A stretch of DNA of 64,000 nt, from assembly GCA_002914805.1 (NCBI GenBank), contig JXTB01000235.1, forward strand, positions 571,634 through 635,633. Reading direction: 5' to 3'. Under the pieces are notes generated by a model that was not told the origin of the DNA, made no database searches, and saw only the letters and a list, made by a program, of their open reading frames with translations. The position numbers were made by a program, and so were the translations under genes. The first letter of the stretch is position 1. Every line of letters begins with the position of its first letter. Of this stretch, positions 48,909-60,244 are shown one piece after another. This DNA is from Parasponia andersonii (taxonomy: Eukaryota > Streptophyta > Magnoliopsida > Rosales > Cannabaceae).

Positions 48909-51900
48909 ATGAACTTGTTGGTAGGTACAAATGCAAGCATTTGTTTCGTACATTTTGTCTATTTGTTCTCACTGTGAAGTACGTATGCAACAGGAGAAGA
49001 TAAAGATGCAGAAGAAGGAAGTAGATAAACCTCCTCAGGCACCTGTTTACTGGATCGAAATATCTGATTCTATCTCACACCGCTACCAGTTTGAACCTGA
49101 CGGTCACCTCTCTGTGAGTTCCTAACTCATCTTCAGCACTGTCCTTTTTCCACTATGAATGTCAGTGCCTTTGCATTTTGGATTCTTGTTGAGAGGTTGT
49201 TTGAGTACCTGGTTCCATAAGTGGCTACATTGAGAGTGCTATGTGTATGATTTACTATCGGTAGCGGAAATAGGGTATCTGACATCTTCATGGAAAGTGT
49301 AGATATAGACATGCTCGACTTAGGGAATAATATACAGCCTTTTGATAAATCCCAGACTGGTTTGAGTCAAGCAGACATTTCATTGAGGATCTTTTGTGGT
49401 TCTCAGCCACAAAAAGACCTGCTTTTAGGATACTTAATTGATGGTGCAGTAAATCGGTGTTCAAGTGAGGATAACGGAAGATAAATTTTTCTGTGTGATT
49501 TTTATATAAATGTTATGTATCAGGGTTCCCACTAGATAATTAAAAGCTTTTGTCATGATATTACTATGATATTACTATGGGCATAGTTGAAAGGACTGTT
49601 TGGCAAAGCCACTTACAATTTTCGGTATCTACTATCTGCTAAATTTTCTTCATCTAAACTTTTGAAGTCAAAATTGAATCTTACATGATGCTCAGGTGTG
49701 AAGCTTTCCAGAACTGATTTTTTCACAGTATAACATTTATTAAAATTTCTAATTTTGAGGCATCCTTGTCATCTGTAGAATGCACTGAGGTGTGAGATGA
49801 ACATTTGCTTTAACTAATGTTATTTAACAGGTGTGAGTTTGTTCCCCTTTTTTTTCCTTCCTTTTTTTCCCTTTTTAAAAAGGGGCAACTGGCCAAGAAC
49901 TAAAAACCCGAGGCCAAAAGGGGGGTGAACCCGTCCTGAAAAAAATTTTCCCCTCAAGAAAACCAAAAAAGGGAACTGGGTGGTTTTCAGTTGCTGGAAC
50001 TACAACTAACACAATAACTGATATACGTATTACTTATAAAGTTGCCAATGTTTTATATATGCAGTGTCAATGAAGGATATCTTAGGTACACACAGTTTCG
50101 AGCTCTGCAACACTTAACCAGTGCAGCACTCTCAGTTCTATCAACTCAGGTCATCTTCTGATTCCTATAGAGCATGTGATCAGTAAACTGAGAAAAGTTT
50201 CTTAATTTTTTTTTAAATAAAGTATAATCGTTAGAATTAAAAGCTCACAAGAGATCTCTTCTTGCCACTGCTTTGTGAATGTATGACTTTTCTTGTTTTT
50301 CATGTTACTTTAATGTGTAATATTCTTGTTTGATTCTTTGGTCCCTCTTTGGTCCCCTTCTCCAATATATGGAATTTGATAACAATTGTAAATTGGGTTC
50401 TGTGTCTCCATGATTACTCCTTTGCAGTCGCTACTGTTTGCTGCAGGCTTGCGGCCCACTCCTGCACAAGCAACTGTAGTAAGTTGGGTAAGTTCTAAGT
50501 GGTTTTGATTTGAGAGCAGTCATGACCCATGATCACGTCAAAATGTATAATGTCATCTTGTTGACACGCAGGTCTTAAAGGATGGGATGCAACATGTAGG
50601 TAAGCTTATATGTAGTAATTTGGGTGCAAGAATGGATTCCGAGCCTAAACGATGGAGAATTCTGGGTTCGTGTCTTTGTTTTATGTTTCTCTGTTTCTTC
50701 CTCAATGTGGTGGACAGGCGTATGTCTAGGTCTCTGTGTTACTAACTACGTTTTGGTATATTGCAGCTGATGTGCTCTATGACCTCGGCACGGGCTTAGA
50801 AGTTCTTTCTCCATTGTGTCCACATCTGTTTCTTGAAATGGCAGGCCTAGGAAATTTTGCAAAGGTAGATTTATATGCACCATACATGCATGTCAGCATG
50901 TGTATTCATTCTGATTCAAAATTTCATACTGCTTGTGAAAGTTAAATTCCATTTTGATGTTGATTGATCTCTTAAGGTAAAGGTTGGGAGAGCTTATGAT
51001 GATTGCATCTCCCTCATGCTGCATTCTTTTTTTCTTTCTTATCAAAAAATTTTATGTTCAAATTTAGTTTGCTTTAGAAACATTGAGTCCCTCCTCTTAA
51101 TAGGGTATGGCAGTTGTTGCAGCAAGAGCAACAAGGTTACCAATATATTCATCTTTTGCGAAAGAAGGCAATCTCAGCGATCTTTTTGCAAAAGGGGAGG
51201 CCATCTCAACTCTTTTCAATGTTGTTGGGATAGGAGCAGGAATACAGTTAGCATCTACTGTTTGCTCAACAATGCAAGGGAAGGTATATAATCTACATGA
51301 GCAACTGACTTCAAAAATTTTCAGTTTGCTGTATTTTCATAGTGTGTTGAAAGAATAGATGAGGCAACAAGTGTCACATTTAAGTCAGACTAGAAGATAA
51401 AGTATTGAAAAGAACTTCTGATCCATAGTAATTAGTGACTTATTGCAGTTGATCATTGGGCCTCTTCTTTCCATCATACATGTATACAGTGTCATTGAAG
51501 AAATGCGAGCAGCTCCCATCAACACATTAAACCCACAGAGGACCGCTATGATAGTAGCAGACTTTTTGAAGGTCTGTTAGGATCTCTCTTTCTCTATATT
51601 TGTGTGCAATTTTTTTTTTTAAAAAAATGGGTTAATTGGCCTCCCATACAGACAGGTAAAGTTTCGAGTCCAGCTGACCTAAGGTATCGAGAAGATCTCC
51701 TCTTTCCTGGGCGACTCATAGAAGATGCCGGAAATGTTAAAGTTGGGAGGGCTTTACACAAGGTTGTTAAGCCTTCAAAACTTCGCCAACTGAAACAAAT
51801 GTTCCCGGAGGAGAAGTTTCTTTTAAGTCATGGAAGTAAATGGGTCGACATGTTATTGATGCACAATGCGACTGGTGAAGATGCTTTAAGGGGGTGGCTG

Positions 51901-52077
51901 GTAGCTACATATGCTGCAGAGATGGAGAAGTCCTTCTATGAGCCCAGTGCTAGTGTGTTGGAAGCTGCGTACAAGAAGATGAATGATGACTTTTTTCCAT
52001 TCTTGTCCGAACTCCGGGCCAAAGGTTGGCATACCGATCGTTTTCTGGATGGAACAGGATTTCGTTTTTCGTTATAG
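48909..52077 (+). CDS. RUS2: ROOT UV-B SENSITIVE 2-like protein (DUF647), ten exons, third exon corrupted
   Basis: RUS/DUF647 proteins are plant proteins needed for early seedling growth. RUS2/WXR1 acts with RUS1 and affects polar auxin transport; the biochemical reaction is not known. Exons: 48909-48920, 48994-49113, 49883-49971 (corrupted), 50065-50149, 50428-50487, 50572-50665, 50767-50864, 51104-51283, 51449-51571, 51652-52077. All junctions have AG and GT and matching phases, and the sum is 1287 nt, 428 residues; RUS2 of Arabidopsis has about 433 by memory. Diagnostic stretches: YWIEISDSISHRYQFEPDGH, LLFAAGLRPTPAQATVVSW, LKDGMQHVGKLICSNLGARM, LPIYSSFAKEGNLSDLFAKG, and the end RFLDGTGFRFSL. 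Assignment to RUS2 rather than another RUS paralogue rests on recalled sequence. Without the third exon the frame is lost, so the gene reads through only if the true exon is intact. Confidence 0.85.
49840..49990 (+). other. Corrupted sequence patch covering exon 3 of RUS2
   Basis: Homopolymer-rich sequence unlike anything around it, and poor in T in its exon part. An AG ends at 49882 and the position where a donor is needed is 49972, leaving 89 nt. This equals the length needed to encode the family segment VVDDSRPVPxxMVESFLN and FFPSGYPYS in the right phase. Codon by codon most positions resemble that segment, for instance AAAAGGGGGGTG against the expected AAAAGRATGGTD and AAATTTTCCCCT against AAATTTTTCCCT. 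As written it has in-frame stops (codons 7 and 19). Poor base calling or a bad gap fill explains this better than decay, since every other exon is clean. Confidence 0.65.
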
Positions 52078-53327
52078 ACTGGTAGTAGGATTTTATAGTG
52101 GGTTTTCTTCTTGAAACATATAAAGATTCTTTGTTTAGGAAGTCAAGACTAAGATTTTACCTTTTTTAAGGATGGTTTAGAGAAGGGGAAATAGAATGTC
52201 GTTGCAACTTAGCATTTACGGTTTGACATTTTAAGTTGTCAAAAGTACTGCATATTTAAAAAATAATAAAATTAAAAATTGAATGGTAGTGTAATTTACT
52301 AAAAGGTGCATTGCCGTGATTTATGGGATCAATGGAGTTCCCCTTCTCATCATCGATTATTTTAGTTACTTACTCGCTGAGATGTGTGTAAAGCGATTTC
52401 TCCTAAAATACGTAGTAAAATATAATTTCGTTCACGGTTATTTTGGTAATTAAAACAATTACTAAAATGAGGTGTAAAAAGTGTAGACAGGGGTATGGCG
52501 ATAGACTCACCCTATTTGTAGAGGTGGTCCTATACATTTTCTTAATTTATCGCCTAACCTGATAGTCTTTTCTCTTTTCACTTTCTCTTATCTTAATTTT
52601 TCTTCTACTTATACGCACGCATCTTCTTTCTTATCTTCCCTTACTTTTGTGCTTTTCACCTTACTGTAACCATTTTTTTTTTTTTTGACAAATCTATAGG
52701 AGTTCTTAGTGTTTTTGTTTTCCTCAATAATTTGGTAGCTACATTGTCTAATTTTTTTAGGGAAAATATTGATATCATATTTTTATTAGAACTCGATTAC
52801 AAAAATTAAGGGTTACACAAGGTTGTATAAATTTATGAAAAATTGGGTCAAATGCCCCTTCTTGATTTTAAGTATTACAACCGTCTTCAAACTTTTAAGC
52901 TAAAACCACTCTTTTTAAATAAAAGACTTGTACAATGACATATATGATCCTCTAGGTTAAAAAAAAAAAGGAAAAGAAAAGAAAAAGTAGAAAGACCGAT
53001 AACTTTTTCTTCTTCATTATGACATGTCTCCCATCTCTCATTTCAACTCCTATCTCAACCCACCCATGCTCTCAATGGAATTGGTCATTCCCACCCCACA
53101 CTCTTCGGAATCCGTCGAATCCACACTAATCGTAACCCATCGAACCCACCCCACTAATACTCATGATTATTTTTTATAGATTAAAAGTTATTTTCTTGTA
53201 GGACTTGAAACTATAGTGAAAAATAAAAAGTTTTTTATCATTTTTTAAGCTTAAAAAGTTGTAAACCAGAAAATAGGTTGTAAAACGGCGAGATCTGTTA
53301 TGAAGAAGAAACTCAGATCAGGATAGA
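52078..53327. other. RUS2 3' UTR and intergenic sequence
   Basis: The first 150-250 bp after the stop codon should be RUS2 3' UTR; no exact poly-A site was assigned. The rest shows no recognised feature apart from a poly-A/GA stretch near 52960-52990. Confidence 0.4.
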
Positions 53328-53694
53328 CAGGGGCGTTTAGTTTCTAGACAGCTTGTCTAGAACTTGACAAATTGTACATTATCGAGTACGCTTGTCAGTA
53401 TTGTCGAGTCTTGTCTCAACAATTGTACATCTAGGCTCTCGACACTACATTGACAATGCTAGACAAAACTGTCAATTTATTAGCCAATTATAGTCGTCCA
53501 GGCACTAGACACTATCTCGACTATGTTAGACACTTGTCTATCATTTTCAACAGTGCAGTCGAGTGACTAGACACCAATATTGAGATAATTTCTAGAGTAT
53601 AAAAAGGTTACTCGACATCACAGTTGTGTGGCTCGACATGGCATCTAGAAAGGTCGGCAATTAAGTCTAGACACTAGACACTATTGTATAGCAA

Positions 53695-53815
53695 CTAAAA
53701 CCACATGTCTAATTATTAGAAACACATGTCTAGTAACTAAAGACATATATCTAGCCATTAGAAATACATGCCTAGCAACTAAAGACGCATGTCTAGCCAT
53801 AAGAAAGCTAGAATC
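53695..53815. repeat. Short tandem repeat, about 21 bp
   Basis: Five to six units of the form ACATGTCTAGCAACTAAAGAC / ACATGTCTAGCCATTAGAAA, alternating between two variants. Confidence 0.6.
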
Positions 53816-55019
53816 TAGCAGATAAATAACATGTCTAGAAAGCTCGACAATAGTGTCTATCAAATAGAGAACTTATCTAGAAAGCTAGATAATAATATCT
53901 ATCCGATAGACAGCTTATCTGGAAAGTTAGATAAAAGTGTCTATCACATAGACAATATGTCTGGAAAGTTAGACAACTCATGTCTATCAGATAGACAACA
54001 CGTCTGGAAAGATCGACAACTCGTGTCTAATAGATCGACAATGATGTCAGGTGACTAGACGCCCTATCTAATGTAGTAAAATGTCCTCAAAATCTTAAGA
54101 AAATCAATGAACATGAATGCATAATAAACTTGGGCATATAATATTAAAATAGGTTTTCCAATATACAACCAATCAATGTTCAACCTAACAAACTAGTGAG
54201 ATAAATTCTACCCTAAACCCTATGAATCCCAATCTCGGTTATAAATTTCACAACCCATTTTCTTCTGAAATAGACTAATGTTATCATCATTAACTCCAGA
54301 TAAGTCGAGTCTATTATAATTTTATATTTGCTAATATAGATTTCTTTCTTTCTTTTGTAATTTATTTTTTGTTGAGATATGTCATCAATACGTATAATCA
54401 TATTATGTGATCGCGTGTGGGATAAGGACTATGGTTCCTAGAATTGAAATGGAAAGAGACAATGATCAAGATGCGCTAGACACTAAGTATAGTGAAATAA
54501 AGTATTGATCATTGCCTCTTTCCATTCAAATAATACTTAAACACTGATTAGTTGTATATTGGAAAATGTGTATTAATATTATATAGCCAAGTTTATTATG
54601 TGTTTAGGTTCATTGATTTTCTTAAGATTTTGAGGACATTTTACTACGTTAGATATGACGTCTAGCCACTTGACACTATTGTCGATCTATTAGACACGAG
54701 TTGTCGATCTTTTTAGACATATTATCTATCTGATAGACATGAGTTATCTAACTTTCTAGACATGTTGTCTATGTTATAAATACTTGCGTCTAACTTTCTA
54801 GAAAAACTATTTATCGGATAGACACTTTTGTCTAGCTTTACAGATAAGCTGTCTATCAGGTAGACACTTTTGTCTAGCTTTCCAAAAAGCTGTCTATCAA
54901 GTAGATACTATTGTCTAGCTTTCAAGACAAGTTATCTACTTGATAGATACTATTTTCAGGCTTTCTAAACGGGTTGTCTATCTGCTAGACACTAACTATA
55001 ATGAAATGAATTAAATAAA

Positions 55020-55445
55020 CCAAATTAAATACAATGTTAATTACAAAATTAGTAAGTTTTATAAACTCAGTCACTACTTTGTTCATTACTACTAGAAACT
55101 TAGTCACTACTATAATGAAAATATGTCCCCATTATTATTAGAATCTTAGTCACAACTTTGTTCTTTATAATTAAAAACTCAATAACTAAGTGTAATGTAT
55201 AATAAGTACATTAAATTAGAAAATTAATGAGTTTCGAATTACCATCATTACTATAATGAAAATATGTCACCATTATTATTTGAAACTTAGTTACAACTTT
55301 ATTCTTTCTAATTATAAACTCAGTAACTAAGTGTAATGAGTAATAAGTATATTAAATTACAAAATTAGTGGATTCTGAATTATCATCACTATTATAATGA
55401 AACTATGTCACTATTACTATTGGAAACTTAATTACAACTTTGTTC
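55020..55445. repeat. About 143-bp tandem repeat, three units
   Basis: The word TATAATGAAAATATGTCMCC recurs at about 55108, 55253 and 55395 (last copy slightly changed), giving a period of about 142-145 bp. The units also share CTCAGTAACTAAGTGTAATG and a following TTAAATTACAAAATTAGTG-like segment. It lies between two GTCTATC minisatellite arrays of the fold-back element. Confidence 0.65.
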
Positions 55446-55772
55446 TTTCCAAAGAAGGAGTCGGCTATTAGACATGAGTTGTTGATCTTTCTAGTCTTAT
55501 CAATCTGATATACTTGAGTTGTCTAACTTTCCAAACATATTGTTGATGTGATAAAATACTTTTGTCTAATTTTTCAAACAAGCTGTCTATTGGGTACACT
55601 TTTGTCAAGTTTTCTAGACAAGTTATCTATTGGGTAAATACTATTATCTAGCTTTCCAGACAAGTGGTTTATTAGATGAACATTATAGTCAACTACTCCT
55701 CCTCACCATCATTATCACCACCACCACCACCACTACCATTGCTGGAATTGCCTAACACTTAGGAAAAAAACA

Positions 55773-57090
55773 TGTTGGGATATTTGCCCTAAAAAGTAGA
55801 TTTCAAATTTTACTCTTTTTAGTATAAATAACTTTCTCTTATATACAATTACAATATTTGCTAGGTTAAACTATCTTAGTTGAATAGTTTATTTATCTGA
55901 AAAAGATTCCATGACTTTATATGTGTATAAAAAACAAACATGATTAAGTGTTAATTATAGGGAGACTTGTTTCTTTATCTAAGTCTAAATAAAGTAGTTT
56001 ACAATCTATAAATAAAGATGAAATACTTTATTTACTATAGGTTGTAGTGTTTGTCTATTTCAACGGTAATGATGTGTCTCAAATCATTGAAGTATCTGAC
56101 TTCTGATAGAAATACTAGTATAACATAAATAAGTTATGTGTATTAAACTGGACCAGGTAATATAAAGAATTAGAGTGCTATAATTCAATTCTTATATTAC
56201 CATATACTAGCTATTAGCATATAGATCTTAATCCTTGATATTTAACTAGACTTACTTTCATGGGTTATAGCTTTTTGATTTGGTAAAAGACTAACCTCTA
56301 TGAAATTAGAGGTGAACTCTCGCATATTAGAGGTTATGGCTTATGAATTGATGAGAATACCAAATAGTTAAGAACACTATACATTAATGCCACTTTAGGT
56401 TCTTTCAAAATTCATGGAATAATTAAATCTAAGATCTTAGTATTCACTTTGTGAATTAGTTGATAATTTTGTCTAAAAGGCCATTGAAAATAAAATTATC
56501 GACAACATTATTCCTTGATAGAAAGATGGTAACTTAAAGATAAATAGGTATTGAAGGGGTATTACGGTAATTTCACCCATCCAACTACAGTATTGTATAA
56601 GGATTCTATATGTGGTATAGAATATGCTAGATGGATCGGTTAATCAAAGCTAGTTGATTGAATCTCTATAAAAGGCATGACACTTAATCTAAAAGCGCAG
56701 TAGTGGGTCTTTAGTGGAGTGTCCCTTTTACTAATAATATTTATATAAATACCACAATAAGAGTTATTACATATTTATCATATTATTGGAGCTTAGATTA
56801 TTTGGATCCATTAGGTCCCTTGTCTAGCTCAATTAAGCTCATTAATTGGTTGATGGTATTTGTGAAATTAGTTTCATGAAACTGTGTAAAATAATGATTC
56901 TACACAGAAGTTGATATTTTTATAAATAAGTTTCATGAGTTGGATATATTTATAAAAATACACTGAAAGCCCAAATTAGAAAACAAGCCCAATCCTAGTT
57001 GGACTATGATTAGCAGTTTTGAGCCTCATATATATAAGATATATGAGAGAATAAACTACATAGTAACTCTAGGAGAGTCATACACATAAG

Positions 57091-57131
<41 letters not shown>

Positions 57132-58010
57132 ATGCGGCCAACCTAAGCTAAGTGAGAGAGAAAAAAGTTTCATGCAATCTCATATTTTCATCTCACATTC
57201 CGGTGTTCCATAGAATCAAGAAGGTGTTCTTGATCGTTCTCCAACGAAGGTTTCGACTTAATACTCACTCGCCTCATCAACCAAAAGTAAGAGCATAGAC
57301 AAGAAGATCTAGGGTTGGAGGTTTGATCACCATCAACAAGGAGATCAAGGAGGAACACGCTACAAGAGGTAAGCCCTATTCTCATATTTAAGGTTTTATA
57401 TCTAGATTTGATTTATATTATGCATGATTCTGTAAATGATGTATGCATGTTATACGGTTATGAAAACTGTTTTCATGTAAAAAAATTTAAAACCTAAATC
57501 AGCTAATTTTTCCGCTGTATTGATGATGTGATCATGTATTTTTCTGTATTTGCATGCATGATTTTTCCTAAGTGTTAGGCCCAAAAACCATCAATTGGTA
57601 TCAAGAGTGTAGGTTCATATGTATAGCATAATATTGATCTAGTTATATGATCTAAGTTATGTGATTGAATTTGAGCAATTTTTATTTATGATAGTTAAAT
57701 GATTCATAGTGATGAATGATATTTAATTACGTATACTATTGATTTCTGCATGGTGAGAAAACATGTAGATTATGATTCTAGCAAAATTAGATTTCGGTAT
57801 TCTTGAATTTTATGATTGATAGATTTATGAACATGTTTTCAATGAGTTTGAAAATCTAAATTTTTTCCAGAATTTTTTGATATTGTTTAAATTTTTCAGC
57901 ATCTTTTTAAAAAAAAAAAAAAAATTCCCACCAAACAACCCCAACCGCCCCGCCCGGGAACAAGAAAACCCCCGTTGAACTTTTAAAAAAGAATTGGTAA
58001 AAAAAAGAAA
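55773..58010 (+). mobile_element. Copia element piece: complete LTR plus start of internal region
   Basis: LTR 55773-57593 (TGTTGGGATA to ACCATCA), followed by the primer-site-like TTGGTATCAAGAG at 57595 and about 400 bp collinear with the internal start of the 35221 element (36622-36910). A GA microsatellite lies at about 57095-57128. The right part runs into a poor-quality looking patch (57905-58020) and nothing of the rest of the element follows. A fossil, broken. Confidence 0.75.
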
Positions 58011-58019
58011 AACCCATGA

Positions 58020-59500
58020 AAATAGAGTTATTTATATTCTTTTTCTTATTAATTTTGTATGTTTTTATGTAATTTTAGTTTAATTTAGGTTATTTTATAG
58101 TTAATTTGATTTTTAGTATTTAGATATAATTTTATTTAACTTTATTAGATTTAGGTATTTAATATAATTTAGTTTAGGATAAATTAATTTTATTTAATTT
58201 AAATTCAGATTAACTTTTTATTTAATTTAGATTATTATTTGTTTTATTTATTTTATTTTATTTGAATTTGATTTAGATTAGAGAAAAAAAATAAAAATCA
58301 GGAAAATGCTGCTCCAATCACGCGAGTGGGAAATAAAAGTACAGGCGCATTTTTGGCCGTCTGATCGAGCCTCCATTCCATCGGACGGACGCGTGCATCT
58401 CACGCATAGGGACTCGTGAGTGGAAGACAGGGGACAACTGGGCCCTGCATCTGCAACAGCTGCCCAGTGTGTCTGATCCGGTGTGTCTTACCTCTCGTGC
58501 AACTGTCCTCCACTTACGCAATGCCACATAAGCACAATAATTCTAGTTTTTCTTCCAGCCAATCACATGCGAGTTTTGTGCCAAGCTTACCATATTTAGC
58601 CGCACGGGATTATTTCTCAATGCTCAGAAATGTGGGAAAGAAAGAGAAAGAAAGAAAGGGAATTGTGGAGATTCAACACATCATATGACCAATCAGATTA
58701 CATCTTTAGAAGCGTGGAAATTTGCACAACACTCCAAACTCAGCTATAAATAGCCAAAACGTGAGGGAGAAAATTACACACCAATTTTGAGAGAGAAAAC
58801 TCTACTTTTTCTATAGAGAGAGTGTGAGATGAGTTCAATGTCAAACTAGTTTTTAGAGAGGGTAGAGAGATGATCTTAATTGTGTAGTTTTTTTGTTTTC
58901 CAGCTTTGATTCCTAAGAGTGCTTCAACGCTTATATTTGGTTAGTTAAATTCTTCAATTTTTTTTATTTTCAATATATTATTTTCTAGTTTCTCAAATAA
59001 ATTCAATCATGCTTTTTTTATATGGTGATTTAAGCTAGATAATAATTATATTTATTTTATTTTTTGATCTTTTACTGCAGTATTATCTTTGTGATATATT
59101 GTCGATCTTAGATAACTAGTAAAATAAATTATTTTTGGTGTTAATTGGAAGAATTTTTCATATTGAATACTTTAGATTAATATTTGTTCTTAATTGCTAT
59201 ATTTTCCGGTTATGTGTTTGGGATGTGAAATATATAATTGAGTAATATATAAGAATCAAAGTTGGTAACAATTAAACGAATAATTAAGTGAATCTTGAAG
59301 TCTTGTTTTTCTCATATTGGTATATTCTTTTATATTTTTGTGATTATTTTAATTTATTGCTTAGTTAATTATTTATTTTTATTTTTCGTTACCTTTTATT
59401 GTTGATTTACTTCGCTGTGGGATCGACACCTTAATCTATACTGTGATAGCCACTAGTATATTTTGAGCGTAGACAATAAATTTTTAAAGAGTAAAAAACA
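58020..59500 (+). promoter_or_regulatory. Unclassified block with strong promoter-like features
   Basis: An AT-rich part (58020-58270) is followed by a GC-richer, CG-containing part (58310-58560), then CTATAAATAGCC at 58743, a good plant TATA box, a GA-rich leader (58765-58870), and, 0.65 kb further, GTGGGATCGACACCTTAATC at 59418, a phrase like those seen next to LTRs of some plant gypsy elements. It may be an LTR with its leader, but neither terminal repeats nor a target duplication were found. It could also be a gene promoter. Confidence 0.35.
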
Positions 59501-59559
59501 GGGCCCACAAGAGCTAAAAGAGTGAAAATGCCCCCATCCTTATCCCAAACATGACCTAA

Positions 59560-60000
59560 CATGACTCCATTTGAATTTGACATATCTCTAAACTTTCTTA
59601 TAAAACTCATCTCTCTTCTCTCTCATCATTTCTCTCTCTTGTCTCCATTTCTTCTAAAATAAACCTCTCAAACCTGAATTCAAAACCACCCTAAACTACC
59701 TTAAGCTCAATACCCCCTCCGCTTGTCTATCCATTTTTTTCATTTTTTTTTTTCTCAAGGAACTTTTGAAACATCTGTAATGGCTAAAACTCATCCAATC
59801 GAAGGTAAATGTTATTCTCTTCGAAAACTCCAACGTCGATATCGTCAGGATGGAAGAGAAATACGCTGTCCAAGTCACTGGCAAAGACTCCAGTGCGAAA
59901 GCTTGATATCCCATATGAAAATCCAATCGATTTGAAGAGGAAAAGGCCAAATATTTCTTCAACGGAGGAAGAAAAGGTTGGTTTCATATTTTAATAATAA
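59560..60000 (+). other. Possible first exon of an unrecognised gene
   Basis: A CT-rich leader-like stretch (59580-59660) is followed by a frame at 59809-59994 (about 61 codons), basic and Ser/Thr/Pro-rich, with VRKLDIPYENPIDLKRKRPN, and a GT donor-like site after GAAGAAAAG at 59976. At 60465-60590 another short coding-like piece reads MSDKPITNVTAERM then FHHKLGCDLYYHILQKYEDY after a stop. No family recognised. It may be a dead gene fragment. Confidence 0.25.
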
Positions 60001-60244
60001 AATCCTTTTTTTTTTTGAGATTGTGTGTTGAGAAAAAACCTATCTTGACTTCATTGACTAATATAATTTCTAATTTTAGTGAAAGATTCCCCTTTTTGGG
60101 ATTTTATTAGTAGTATTTGCTGCTGATTTAGTATGGACGTTTTTTGTTAATAATTAATATATAGATTTTGATTTGTGTTGGTTTTGTTAATAATGGTTAT
60201 GGACTGAATTCGTGTTGGTATTCTTTATTTTTATCCTGAGTAAA

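Larger units (their letters stand above)
53328..55772. mobile_element. Fold-back type element with minisatellite arms
   Basis: The segment 53830-54181 is repeated in reverse complement at 54540-54990: for example AAAATGTCCTCAAAATCTTA at 54078 pairs with TAAGATTTTGAGGACATTTT at 54623. The arms carry tandem units of about 42-45 bp (form GTCTGGAAAGTTAGACAA...GTCTATCAGATAGACAAC): about five on the left (53830-54060) and seven or eight on the right (54660-54990). A second right-hand array lies at 55455-55690. Shorter units of about 21 bp occupy 53695-53815. The loop of about 360 bp holds a second hairpin (stems 54450-54469 and 54504-54523). No transposase frame. The outer right end is cut by a copia LTR at 55773, so the outer boundaries are uncertain. 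Confidence 0.6.

Noticed and set aside
49290-49484. Frame MESVDIDMLDLGNNIQPFDK as a possible additional RUS2 exon
   Set aside because: It does not match the RUS2 family, lacks suitable phase with the neighbouring exons, and the 89-nt slot at 49883-49971 fits length and phase exactly.
53831-54058. Frame with a repeating LSRKLDNSVYxIDN-like product, as if a repeat protein
   Set aside because: It is the translation of a 42-45-bp minisatellite with units of unequal length. The reverse-complement arm is not coding in the same way, and there is no start context or partner exon.
53681-54058. Regular short repeats that could suggest a CRISPR array
   Set aside because: Repeats are contiguous and degenerate without unique spacers of constant length, and the window is a plant nuclear genome.
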